A stretch of 25,747 nucleotides of DNA from Basidiobolus ranarum (lineage: Eukaryota; Basidiobolomycota; Basidiobolomycetes; Basidiobolales): NCBI GenBank assembly GCA_040143965.1, contig JASJQH010000139.1, forward strand, positions 1 through 25,747, read 5' to 3'. Below are positions 1-11,037 of this stretch, in pieces; the first letter of the stretch is position 1; the number at the start of each line of letters is the position of its first letter. The translations under genes were made by a program, and so were the position numbers. The notes under the pieces were generated by a model. It was not told where the DNA came from, did not search any database, and saw nothing but the letters and a program-made list of their open reading frames with translations.

Positions 1-692
1 GAAAATCCCCCGAATACACAAACTTGAACAATACGACCAGGTCTCATTGAATAGACCATATGCCGGAGATTTGCACCTATCTAAAGGTCCTTACATTGCT
101 CCAACTCAATCAATATTCGTATATTATGGACGATGATGTACATTCTCATCAAAGCGATCAATTCATGTGAAAAAGTATTCATTGATCGTTCTGCGGAGAA
201 TGAAATTTCTTTACGTGGATAGTTTAAAGCCCAAAGGTACTGAGAACCAATATGGGCTTTGATATGTCCACAAATATTAAATCGAAGAATCATAATTGAA
301 TGCAGCCTGGATTTTATATCTTTACGGAAACATGGGATTTATTTTTATTAATTGCAAGTCATCACACTTATCTTCCGTAGCAACTTTTAATTGGTTTATG
401 ATTTAGACTGTCTAAATGCTTTCCATATATAAGAATCACAATGTTTATTTAACGCATATATACATTTACTCAAATTACTTGGGTAACTCATTTATATCAG
501 GTATGTACAAAGTGAGTACAATTTATGATTTTTACATCTTGCCTTTGCCTCAGATCCATGAAAATGTATTCCAGACTATCCGATCCTAAATTTGACTTCA
601 AATCTGGTGCGTATATCACATTTTATGCAAAACACTTGATAACGTTGGCTAGTTTTCTTGGCTCAATTAGCATTATACGTTAAACACGACTC
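1..692. other. intergenic, no gene recognised
   Basis: I see no coding frame with family similarity on either strand. A 70-codon minus-strand frame (81-293) has no recognisable motif and looks like chance. An ATG at 558 opens a frame of 16 codons ending in a donor-like GTGCGT, but it does not join in phase to the VPS11 start. The 3' part presumably holds the VPS11 promoter and 5' UTR. Confidence 0.5.
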
Positions 693-3600
693 ATGTCTTT
701 TACAAGGCAGTTCAACTTTTTTGAGAAAGATGAGGTCAACGAAACCCCTTCCATTCTTCAGGTGAGTAATATACATCATATACAAACATTAAGCTTAAGT
801 ATTGAGGAAATTCCAACTACTCTCTTCAACAGAGTTCTAATTAGCTGACTATTTCTTATAGAAACCTGACATCCTCGTTCATTCTAGAGGCCGTGGATTA
901 ATTTTCGTAGCAGATATCCTTTTCATGGCAATTTATGAAATTATTGAACTACATTTTCATCACCTATTTATCTTAACTCTACCACACATAATGAAGGGTT
1001 TATACACATGATTGATCGCTCCTTTACTGTACGTTCGTGGCTGGCCTTTGAAACCGGGCGCGTGACACATATGAAGCACATGAAATATCAAAATATTTTA
1101 GTGACGATAGGCGTAAGTCCTATAAATATTCATATCTAGTGGTGTTAAAGAAGCGAAAACATGCCAGCTTCTGTTCGAATCTACTTAACTTTATATTTTT
1201 TAGGAAGATGACACTCCTGCTTCCAGTCCTTTGATTAAAATTTGGGACTTGGATAAGCATGATAAAAACAAACAAGATCCTCTGTGTGTCAAAACAACTA
1301 AAGTCAGCCAAGGAGGCAATCCTTTTCCGGTAATAGCACTTGGGATTGCTATAGCATCTGTTATTATTTAATATATATAGTAGGTGATCAGCTAATATTT
1401 AGTCAATGGTTGCTAGGTCTCTAAATTTGCCGTGCTCGAGAGTATGTCTCAAATCGCTATTGGCTTGGCTAATGGTCAAGTAATTTTAATCCGTGGTGAC
1501 ATATCTCGAGACCGTTATACCAAGCAGAAAGTCGTTCATGAATGCCCTGAGCCTATTACTGGTATGTACCAGTTGATTGATTGTTATCATTTAGCAGAAC
1601 TCACACTAAACCCCAATGCTTTTAATGTTAGGTCTTGAGTTTCGAGAGGAAGGGAAAACCGTTGTTCTTTTCATTGTGACAACCAATCAAACCATCTCTT
1701 GTAACACTACAAACAAAGAAGTTAAAGTAAGATTTTATCTTTGCCATTTAATAAGCACGTTGTAAGTATGTTATTTAAAGGCTCGAGTCATTTTAGTTGA
1801 TCCTAGATGATCATGGTGCTGCCCTTGGATGTTCTACACTTAGTGAGCCCAATAATGATCTTATTGTTGGTAGAGACGAGGTATTTGATTCTTTATTTCC
1901 TATGGCTCCTCCGTTTCTAAACTGAAATTTCCTAGGCTATATATTTCTACGGACCAGATGGGCGCGGCCCTTGCTTCGCATATGAGGGTATATAATTAAT
2001 TTCCCCCATGATGTTTGCGTAAAGTCTCTAAATTTCTTTATATTGTGCCATGATTTCAGGAACCAAGATATCCATCAATTGGTTTAAGAATTATATTATA
2101 ATCGTCTCGCCTACACGTGCACCAACAAATAGCTCCAGCATTGGAAATGTTTATTCCTCCGCGTCTACGATTCTCTCAGAATTAAATCAAGTTACCATCT
2201 TCGATGTCAACAACAAATTCTCTGCATTCTCTGCCAGCATTACTTCAGGCGTTCGTGCAGTGATCTGCGAGTGGGATGGTGTTTTTATCCTCTCCGGAGA
2301 TGGCAAACTATTTCGCCTCGAGGAGAAAGACACTCCCACTAAATTAGAGATTCTTTTCAAGCAGAATCTTTATATGCTTGCCATTGGACTGGCTAGAAGT
2401 CAAAAATATGATGAGAGTAGTATTGCCGAGATATACAAGAAATACGGCGACCACTTATATAGGTACTATCCTTCTTTCTTTACTTGCTCGTATACAGGAG
2501 ACTAACCAGATTTGTCAGTAAAACTGACTACGATGGAGCCATGTCACAATATCTTAAGACCATCGGAAGGCTCGAGCCGTCTTATGTTATACGTAAAGTA
2601 GGTATCTAGTGTACAACTGTTATACTATACGTTCCCCCTAACCTCTGTGGTCTAAGTTCTTGGATGCTCAACGTATACATAATTTGACATCGTATTTGCA
2701 AGAGCTACACGCTACTGGTCTGGCCACTGCGGATCATACCACTCTCTTACTTAACTGCTACACTAAACTTAAGGACGTGGCCAAACTAGATGAGTTCATC
2801 AAGGTATTCAAAATATATACACTTTCCCGAAAGGTAACATGCTCTTCTTTTATACTTATTGCTTGTTTAGACCGACGAGGAGCTTCGATTTGATGTTGAC
2901 ACAGCAATTCGCGTTTGTCGTCAGGCAGGCTACTATGAACATGCATGCTACTTAGCGGAGAAATTTGAAGAGCATGATACGTAAGCGGTAGTCACTTGCA
3001 TTTCGATGGCTGTTTTATTAAGTTCTTTTCTTCCTCGGTTCAGCTATCTGAAGATACAAATCGAAGATGTTAAAGATTATGTCAAAGCTTTGGATTATAT
3101 TCGTAAATGTAATCATTTGGAGGTGAAATTGCATTTTATTTGATTGGCTTGTTATCGTGCAATTAAATTCATCTATGGTACTTTTTTAAGGCTGACAAGC
3201 AGTTGAAGAAATACGGACGTACACTCTTGGACCAGGTTCCAGACGAAACTACAGATCTGCTGATTGATCTTTGCAATGGCCAACACAACGCTGAGTTATC
3301 AGTACCTCCATCACCAGCACCCAATACAGCTAATCAAGGATTTACTTTTGCTATTAATGGGCCATTTAAGCGTAGCAGTACTAGTGGTCAAAATAGACAG
3401 CCATCTCGATCAAGATCAGTTAGTGGTACCAAATTGACCACATATCATCCACCATCTCCAAGTGGATTTGTTAGCATCTTTGTTAACCATCCACAACAAT
3501 TGATTACGTTCTTTGAAACCGTCTGTGAGAAGCGCTGGAAGAAAAAAATAGTCCCTTCGCTCACCGAGGCTCGTGACAGTATTGGGAAGCTTGTAATCAA

Positions 3601-4706
3601 TGGTAAAGCGGTCATTGCTGATCCCACGATTAAACTAGATCGTGAGGAAGAGGAGAAGAAAGCAGTCTGGAACACTTTACTCGAGCTCTACTTGATAGAT
3701 CATTCGAGCGCAAAGAGTCCCGATGATGATGAAATCCAAAAGCAAGAGCGTCGGGCAAAAGCCCTGGTTTTGTTGAAAGACCCTGAGGTATAGGTTCAAA
3801 AGAAAACTTCTATGTGTAAGCAAGTGCTGAGTAACCATTTCAAATTCACTCTTGCTTAGATCTCGTATGACATGGATCATGCATTTGTATTGGTTCAGCT
3901 ATCTGCCTTTGACGATGGAATTGTGTATCTTTATGAAAGAATGCAAATGTATAGTGAAATACTGCAGTTTTGGATGGATCGAGATGAAATCAGTAAGGTT
4001 TTGGAGTCGCTTCGCAAGTTTGGGTATTCAACTTTGATTTCTAATGATACATACGAAACTTCTCATTAACATATCAATATCTATGGTGCACCTATTTAGA
4101 CCACTTAACCCCGCTCTTTATCCCCAAACACTTACTTATTTTGCCTCTTCACCTGCCTCCTTATTAACGAACTCTGCAGAGTTGATGCAGGTCTTGGAGC
4201 ATATTGATAAAGAGAACTTATTACCGCCTTTGCAGGTTGTTCAGGCACTTAGCCGTAACTCTGTTGCAACAGTAGGTGTTGTTAAAGATTACATTGGTCG
4301 TCGAATTGAAGCAGAAAAAAGACAGTGTGAAGATGATTCGAAACTGATACAAAGCTACAGGGCAGAAACAGAAAAGAAGAGACAAGAGATAGAGGATCTG
4401 CAGACCAATGCTCGAATTTTCCAAATGACAAAGTGTAGCTCCTGTGGAGGTGGTTTAGATCTCCCAGCTGTTCATTATCTTTGCCGCCATTCATACCATC
4501 AACGTTGCCTTAACGAATACGAAAAAGATTGTCCAAAGTGTGCCATCGACAATCGTATGGTCTTAGAGATTAAACGCTCTCAGGAAGAGAGTGCTGATAA
4601 ACACGAACTGTTTCTCGCTCAACTTGAGGACGCAGAGGATGGTTTCGAAGTCATAGCTGATTATTTCTCCCGTAATACCATGTCCTTTACGAAGTTAGTA
4701 GAATAA
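693..4706 (+). CDS. VPS11: VPS11/PEP5, HOPS-CORVET core subunit with C-terminal RING-H2
   Basis: Class C vacuolar sorting protein, a core subunit of the HOPS and CORVET tethering complexes at vacuole and endosome membranes. Sixteen exons: 693-761, 862-913, 988-1112, 1204-1329, 1417-1561, 1632-1726, 1797-1880, 1936-1987, 2060-2462, 2519-2597, 2657-2803, 2871-2980, 3044-3122, 3191-3787, 3860-4023, 4100-4706. They total 2934 nt, or 977 aa, close to human (941) and yeast (1029). The start gives MSFTRQFNFFEKDEV, matching the family N-terminus. A beta-propeller-like N-terminal third leads into the conserved helical region (FLDAQRIHNLTSYLQELH, then DHTTLLLNCYTKLKD). Residues about 555-614 are a Ser/Pro/Arg-rich insert that human VPS11 lacks. 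The RING ligands are C888, C891, C904, H906, H909, C912, C920 and C923, followed by the conserved tail ending in FEVIADYF. Intron 2 is U12-type and is listed separately. Identification is firm; the first exon boundary is slightly less so. Confidence 0.96.
914..987 (+). other. U12-type AT-AC intron inside VPS11
   Basis: This 74-nt intron begins ATATCCTTTT and ends CACAC. The donor matches the minor-spliceosome consensus ATATCCTTT. TATCTTAACTC at 969-979 matches the U12 branch-site consensus TTCCTTAAC, with the branch A about 11 nt from the 3' end, the usual spacing. Removing exactly 914-987 restores the frame as G|AT AAT GAA GGG (VADNEGFIH), aligning with the GDMEGQIWF region of human VPS11. 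No GT-AG pair in this interval does so. Sequence and phase are seen directly; use of the minor spliceosome is inferred from the consensus. Confidence 0.88.
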
Positions 4707-5041
4707 TCATTGATACACCTCGTTAACACCATTTGAATATCAGTTTACATTAAAAAGAGATTTAATACGAAAAATCCATTTTCTTGATTAATTCTATGGG
4801 CCTAGTGTTAGAGATTTACATCTTGAATATGAGGAAATCTGAGAGTGAGGCCTATTGTGGGGTGCGAATATGATATCATGATTGGAAATGATGATGGTGA
4901 GGTCATGGGTGAAAATGTCTGTTGGCGCATTAGGTAAATGAGATTATAAAGTAATTTAACAATTATCAAGAAAATAGTATATCTTGTTTGGCACGATATC
5001 CTTGTAATTATTGAAGTTCCTTCTCTTTAAACTTAAACAAA
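4707..5041 (+). other. VPS11-NCA2 intergenic region
   Basis: This is 335 bp of AT-rich DNA between two genes on the same strand, presumably the VPS11 3' UTR and the NCA2 promoter and 5' UTR. No frame of note. An ATATCCTTG at about 4996 resembles a U12 donor, and CTTAAAC lies just before the NCA2 start; see findings. Confidence 0.5.
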
Positions 5042-7282
5042 ATGCCCAGTAACGGATTCATTTTGGAGACTGTTCAAGGACAACAAAATGCGTTAGAAAG
5101 TTTATTGCGTAGTAGTGAGGAAGTTCGAAAAGCTTTGGATTTGTTCGAAAATGAAAGTGAAGTTTGTGCTACAGACTTATCAGAGTACTCTGACAGTAAT
5201 GCAACGGAGACAATTAAGAGATTGTGGGATCAAGTACAAGGCCAACGTATTGGGACTAGTAAACATTTGGTTCCTCTAAAAACTATCTTCCGCAGTTTAG
5301 AAGAGACTGCAGATATATTTGAGGTCAAAGAGAGTAAAGAAAGCTCTGGTCTAATTCATTTAAAGTGGTCTTTCCTATCTCAGGTTGCCATCAACGTATA
5401 TGCTCAGCTCTTGGAGAAACTTGTAACAGTTACCCTACCCTTATCAAAAGATATTATGTACTGGGAGGAATGTCAAAGTTCACGCCTGTACACCTCAAAT
5501 TATTTACTACAAAGTAAGTATTGAGTAACCTTCTGATAATTTTCAGGTATGCCAATAACACCCACCTGTCTTTATATAATCTAGCTGGTCCTAGCCGTGT
5601 GTATCAGGTTATAAGGCAGTTATATTCCTCAGCAGAGCAAAACCCAAACGTACGACTCTCATTATTTCCATCTTGGGTAAAGGCTCTACCTACACGTAAT
5701 ACTGGGGTTCTTCAACTGGCGAACAGAGAAATTGCTCATAAAATGACTCGACTAAAGATCATTCGCAAATATAACGCTGCTTGCTTAGGTTTAATGACCG
5801 AGCGAGGGCTGGATCTTAAGAGCCCGTATCAGGATATCGGAATGATGGAAAAGAAGCTATCTCACTTTTTAAAGTTAGTGAAGGCACTCTTGAAACAAGC
5901 TAGCTGTTTTGATTTCGACACTGAAGTGCCAGATATTAATGAGGTGATTTTCTCAGGTAAGATTAGCAAACATACAGTTGTCACATGTGCGAAGTTAACC
6001 CGATTGAATTTTTTGAGCAGTTGACGACCAGGCGCTTGAGTTGGTTGACGCTCACCATTCGATTTGTGAGATACTCCATCTTCTGACCGCCTTTGAGGAT
6101 CGTAACCACCAGGCTGTGATCGTTTATGGAAGGCCGAATTTGATTACCCGCTACTGGCTTCCAGTAACTATTGGATATACTGTGTTGAATGTTACAGCTT
6201 CCACGTTGTTTGCCCATAAAGTCAGTATTGAACTATGGATAAGAGAATCTCAAGCCACAGCTCGGGATTTCCTATTTGATTGGGTATTTGTCCCCATGAA
6301 ACGGATCTGGGATACCATCCGGCACAAGGAGCAGCGCTTGACAATTATGGGGCCCGAGTCTCTTAATAGCGATTTCGAAGTTTGTTTGCACAGTTATTTC
6401 TCTCGACTCCCTAAACGTCAAATTCTAATGATTCAACTTCTACCACATAGTCTCTTGAGAGGATGGTTTTAACTTTTGCCAAAAAACACAGCCAGCTGGA
6501 TGAATTCCAATTCAACGAGTTAGCTCAGCGGGTGAGAGATGGTGATCTCTCGGTGGTCTTGCGTAAATACGAGGAAGAGATTCAGGTATTTCTTGTATTC
6601 GTTTGAACTTCAGTAACTAGGCTAACCACTACCTGTCTCCTGTTAGAATCCATTCAAAAGCGCCATCTTTGGTAAGTTATCCAGGTGTGACAAAGCGGTA
6701 GAACCTTGACTCACAGTCTTAAAATTTAGGGGACCTTGTGCAAGCATTACTTATTCAAGTCCAAAAAACTAAAGTAGATGTTGAACTTGCCATGTCAGCC
6801 TTAGACAAATTGTTACGCTCCAATGAGTTAAACTTTGGTTTCATCGCAGTCATACCTTCCTTGTTGATTGTATACGGAGTATTCCGATCCATCCGAAACT
6901 CTTGGAGAGGTCGTGAAGGATTGACGATGTCTAAAACCCATCAACAAATACGGGATATTCTAAGGTTTTTCGCGCTGCTTTTCATGCATTAGATTCTCTC
7001 TACTTGGTTACTAAACTTGACTTCTATAGAGATGTAGAGCGCATTTTGAACAACCATACTGGTCCAGAGTTGGCTCTTAATTTCCAAGCCCAAGGTCTAC
7101 TGTTATGCGAGCTTCAACTCCTCAGAGTCTATGCGGATCGCATCCCCAAAAAGAACCGACTAAGGCTTAAATTTTTAAGCGATGTACGTGAGTTGGAATC
7201 CACGAAATTTTCTGTCAGACAACGCTTGAATACGATGAATCGAATGTATAGAACATACAAATTTTTGAAGCCTCAGATGTGA
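5042..7282 (+). CDS. NCA2: NCA2-like mitochondrial ATP synthase regulator
   Basis: Yeast Nca2 is a mitochondrial membrane protein needed for correct expression of the ATP6/ATP8 transcript. Seven exons: 5042-5513, 5585-5956, 6021-6379, 6451-6585, 6647-6671, 6730-6964, 7030-7282. They total 1851 nt, or 616 aa, about yeast length. The family signature PLSKDIMYWEE is followed, after joining exons 1 and 2, by LLQTGPSR (about 155-162), matching the family LQTSPxR motif; this fixes intron 1 against a shorter in-frame option. The C-terminal domain is clear: NPFKSAIFG (447-455), then GDLVQALLIQVQKTKVDVE and a membrane segment at about 490-506 (FGFIAVIPSLLIVYGVF). A second hydrophobic stretch is at about 327-345. 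Exon 5 is only 25 nt. No cleavable presequence is obvious. The ATG at 5042 follows AAACAAA. The N-terminal 100 residues are weakly conserved, so an extra 5' exon cannot be excluded. Confidence 0.93.
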
Positions 7283-7654
7283 TAACATCGGTATTCAAAC
7301 TTTCATCACATTTTGGTTGTTTGCATTTTCATATTCACCCAAATTATTAAATGTCTGCTATCATGTGTAAAATATATGCATGAACGGCTGTTGGTCAATT
7401 CAATGACCAGTTTGTGCACTGAGACATTCATTCATCCTTATATCCTTCATTTATATATGCCCACAAAATTCTAAGCAGTATGGTGGAGATGAAATTTTAT
7501 GATGGCTTCATAGAATTCATTTTTCCATCAATAGTATGCAAAGAGCAGAAAATTTGGTTCAACTGCCTATGGTTGAAGTTGAAACAAAAGTCAATGCTAC
7601 CTAGTATGTATGGAAATTAATATAGCCTAAACATCTATACAGTCATACATGGCC

Positions 7655-8283
7655 CAATATTTAGTCATTCCATACTTCCCTAAGATATCAATCACTACTC
7701 TCAATTAGTATTTGCTTAATATTGACACCAACTTTGAGTTCTCAGATATATGAATTTTCAAACTTGTCCTAGAAGCCCCAAACTTAGCACACATGTTTTT
7801 GAGACCTTCCTCAACACATTCTAAGCATTTGTTTACTTACCTTTTGACAAAATTATAAATGTCAACTTTCCACTCAATACATCAATAAGTGAAAACCACC
7901 AATTCTTCTAGTTCTCCAAACTACTTCCAACAAACTCCCAAATTACTTCAACATCCCCAACTTCTCAAGTACCCAAGTAACATCACCTATTGTTATTCTT
8001 GTTAAAGTATTTAGGGAGCCTGTTTGAAGTGGTTTGAAGAAGTTGAGAAATCGGTGGTTTTCACTTATTGATTTATTGAGTGGAAAGTTGACATTTATAG
8101 TTTTGTCAAGAAGTAAGCAAACTAAAGTAAAGAATGTGCTAAGAAAGGTTCCAGAACCTTGTGTGCAAAGCTTGGGGCTCCTAGCACAAGTTTGAGAATC
8201 TATATACCTGAGAACTTGTAAGGAAATTCCTCTTGAGAATAATGGGTGATATCTTAGTTCAATATATGATAACTAAATACTAA
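7655..8283. mobile_element. foldback / MITE-like element with long inverted arms
   Basis: A left arm (about 7655-7939) is matched in reverse complement by a right arm (about 8014-8283) around a 74-bp spacer. The best block, about 7848-7900 against 8062-8116, differs at about 2 of 55 positions and includes GTGAAAACCACC against GGTGGTTTTCAC. Other blocks are roughly 75-85% alike, including TAAGATATCA near the left end. Weaker similarity may continue outward to about 7587 and 8330. There is no coding frame inside. I could not define target-site duplications or assign a transposase family. The arm divergence suggests an old insertion. It could instead be a locally formed inverted duplication. Confidence 0.7.
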
Positions 8284-10815
8284 GCTATATATACCTATAT
8301 AGGTACTTAGGCAATGCTGTTTTTAACAACTCCTTCTTTAATGATAACCTAAGTATAACTTATTTCATTGCAGTCAAAAACCAAGTGCAAATGACACACT
8401 TCTTTGAGCTAGAATAAATACTTACATTTTAGATAAAGAATAATGACAAAGTTTGTTATCATTTTATATATTTCAGATTAAGCATAAATCTCTATTTTAA
8501 GCTCTGTAAATCAAGGGCACAATCACAAATCTCTTCCAATAATATGAACAATTAGCATCATTTCTCAAAAATTGCAACACTAGGCATGACATTCCTGTAC
8601 AATATCCAAAGTTTGATGTGAAAGTATTTTTTCCATGTCCATAATGAATAGTACAGATCTGTCATTATGGTCAGCTCTGTCTTCAATTCTATACCCCTCT
8701 ACTATACCTATATGCAAAATTTGTTGCAAGCATTAAGGGTGAGTTTCAAGCGTGTAAGAGTAGAATATAAGACTAATATTTCATTAAATTTCAATGTAAA
8801 ATTGATGCACACTTGATGAAAGCAGAAAAATCACAAAGTCTATTGGCGCGTTTCGGAAGAGCATGAAACTTTGGCCGTTTCTGAGATACAAAGTATATGC
8901 TATGATTTTCCCTTGTCCAATAAACAATAAAACACATTAAATGCTTCAAGCATCATATATGAACTCTGATATTTAAACTACTATCCTTTGGGTATAGATA
9001 TATTGATTGCTATAATAAGTATAAATCTGATAAAATCGTGAAGTCTTTGATAATGTGAGAGTATTAAGGTTCATTGGTTTATCGCTATTGATATTGCCAA
9101 CTATTTCTTATCACATATACTTTATACATGCATATCGAATATATTGGGATCAGCACAGTGGAACTTCAAATTTCAAAGTCATCCAAGTACCTCGCATGCA
9201 AGCTCATATTACTTTCATCAATCCTTTTAATCTAACCCAACTATATATCTAGTATATTGCTTTGTAAAGTGTGAGAGCAAGGAATAAATATCTCTCCAGT
9301 TGATAATTTCTTTGCTGCTTAAAAACCCTCAATATCTATTAAATAAGTTAACCAAACTCAACTTTCTACCTGATCAACTTTGAAAATAATGGTTGGTGAT
9401 TTTCTTAATCACATAGCCACCATTATAGTCTGGGAAGCTGCTACATCATAAACTTAAACCAAGGTTTGATAGCCTCTGGCCTGATGGAACAAGTCCATGC
9501 CATCGAGTGATCACCTCGAACCAGAGTGAATTTTCTTCCCAGACTGTTGAGTCTAGTATATTATATGGTATCTCCAGAGCTAGCTTAAAATTTGCATATT
9601 TCACCACTAAAACTAATTGCTGAATTTTGAGAGTATGACTTGTTCTTTGCCTGATATCGAATCAAACACTGCTGTGAAAAAGAAAATTCATCGGTCACTT
9701 GCTCTTGGATTAGCTACTGAAGCGAAAAATCTGTGCAAAGGAGGCTGAGTATTGATGAAAGAATACGCCATATATCTGAAAACTCTTTGGCATATCCACT
9801 TTATCTTCGAAGTTCAAAATGGAAATACTACAACAATTAATATAATTAAACATCAAGTTACTTCAAATCTCGCGAAGAGACCGCACGCACAATAACGTAA
9901 ACTGGTCTGACAAAACTAATCGTTTTGGAATAACAGAGACTGCTGCCACCCAAAGAACTGACTTACATTGCCGTAGAACCAATCCGTTTAGTTCCACTAC
10001 TAAATCTTATGGCCGATACTACGCAACCATTAGTTTGCAACAACAAAAAGTTACACAAATTAATAATGCACTTCGAATTTAGAGGATTTTCCCTTAATTG
10101 CCCCATGTTGAACAAACATTGAGAGGAATACACTAAAATGATTCAACGTCTCCATCTTGTATCAACTTTGAATCGAATTCATTTTCGAACGGCCCAATCT
10201 ACCTTTTCGCTTCATCTATATAATGGATTCTTATATGTACTTTCTCCTTAATATCTGATACTCTTGTCTACTGACTTGACATCATATTGTGTTACAGCAG
10301 TTATACCATAAGAATCTGTGGTCTATCATAGCCTAAGTTCGAGCAAAATTGAAAAATGTGGGTGTTTGATTCTAGCATTAATGGCGCACTTTTATAGACG
10401 TATTCTGACCACTGGATGAATCTGATAACTGATGAAGATTTCAACTAAGCACATCAAACCTGCATAAACCTGTAATTTCCCCAATTTAGGTCTATTATTT
10501 CACAATCAACGGGGCACCATCCTTTTATTTCCAGTCGCACGAAATCTGATTTCTTCGTTTCAATAATGGAATCTACAAATCTCGAGCAGTAATTACAACC
10601 CCTCATACAAACATATCACTTCTTGAATAGCTTCTATGATGGAACCAATTTTCGGGGATTATGAACACATGTCCTTCGAGTCTCTTTAATTCAGAAAATC
10701 ATGGGTATGAGTTTAGGTTGAAAGTGGAAAATGAGGAAAAATAAGATTGCTGTATTTGTCGGGATTTCTCGTGGTTTCTGGCTATGTAGTTTAAGGTGAA
10801 AGATGAACATTTTAG
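8284..10815. other. long gene-poor interval
   Basis: About 2.5 kb, AT-rich, with no recognised gene. A 65-codon frame at 9055-9252 begins with GTG and a hydrophobic stretch but has no ATG or known similarity. A frame at about 9840-10081 is open for about 80 codons without an initiator and has no family match. The only structured element I can see is the nested inverted-repeat patch at 9427-9545. Confidence 0.5.
9427..9545. ncRNA. candidate structured RNA or hairpin (unidentified)
   Basis: A perfect 11-bp inverted repeat (AGTCTGGGAAG at 9427-9437, CTTCCCAGACT at 9535-9545) encloses further complementary pairs: CTCTGG 9474-9479 with CCAGAG 9521-9526, GATGG 9483-9487 with CCATC 9500-9504, and CGAG 9504-9507 with CTCG 9515-9518. 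The patch is more GC-rich than its AT-rich surroundings. It does not look like a tRNA, a spliceosomal snRNA, SRP RNA or RNase P as I know them. It may be a small palindromic repeat rather than an RNA gene. Confidence 0.22.
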
Positions 10816-11037
10816 TTAGGGAGCCGGTGTGGAATCTACTTCGCCATGTATTGAGCTAACGATTGATGACTTTGGTACTTCCACCATTTGCTCTTCCTCC
10901 GCATACATATGCATACGATCTGAAGCTGGGCAAGGCAATACAGTTGGTGCGGCAACGGTGAACACGGAACCAACAGCTACTGAAAAGAACAAATACGAAG
11001 TGATTCGTTGTCGTTGAGCACACGATAGAGTTCTCAT
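10816..11037 (-). CDS. small putative single-pass membrane protein
   Basis: A one-exon frame of 73 aa starting MRTLSCAQRQRITSYLFF. It has a short basic N-terminus, one hydrophobic segment at about residues 13-35, the motif LPCPA just after it, and an acidic tail. The layout resembles small mitochondrial or ER membrane proteins of fungi. I have a sense of similar CAQRQR...LPCPA proteins in other fungi but cannot name a family. Composition is more coding-like than the flanks. A plus-strand frame over the same bases (10829-11017) appears to be its shadow. An extra exon on either side cannot be excluded. PCC1 lies upstream on the same strand. Confidence 0.5.
   Translation of the reverse strand: MRTLSCAQRQRITSYLFFSVAVGSVFTVAAPTVLPCPASDRMHMYAEEEQMVEVPKSSIVSSIHGEVDSTPAP

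Noticed and set aside
558-607. ATG at 558 as an upstream first exon of VPS11
   Set aside because: It ends in a donor-like site, but the phase does not match the next exon; ATG at 693 gives the expected family N-terminus.
5519-5547. A 28-29 nt intron keeping the second NCA2 frame open from 5521
   Set aside because: The in-phase alternative 5514-5584 uses a GTAAGT donor, has normal length (71 nt) and yields the family motif LLQTGPSR.
5042-7282. Initial reading as exocyst subunit EXO70
   Set aside because: The PLSKDIMYWEE and LQTGPSR motifs and the C-terminal membrane domain are NCA2 hallmarks; no EXO70 C-terminal motif is present.
9055-9252. GTG-started frame with a signal-like hydrophobic start
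   Set aside because: No ATG, no splice context and no family match in an AT-rich region; probably chance.
10829-11017. Plus-strand 62-codon frame
   Set aside because: It lies antisense to the better-looking small membrane-protein frame and has no motif.
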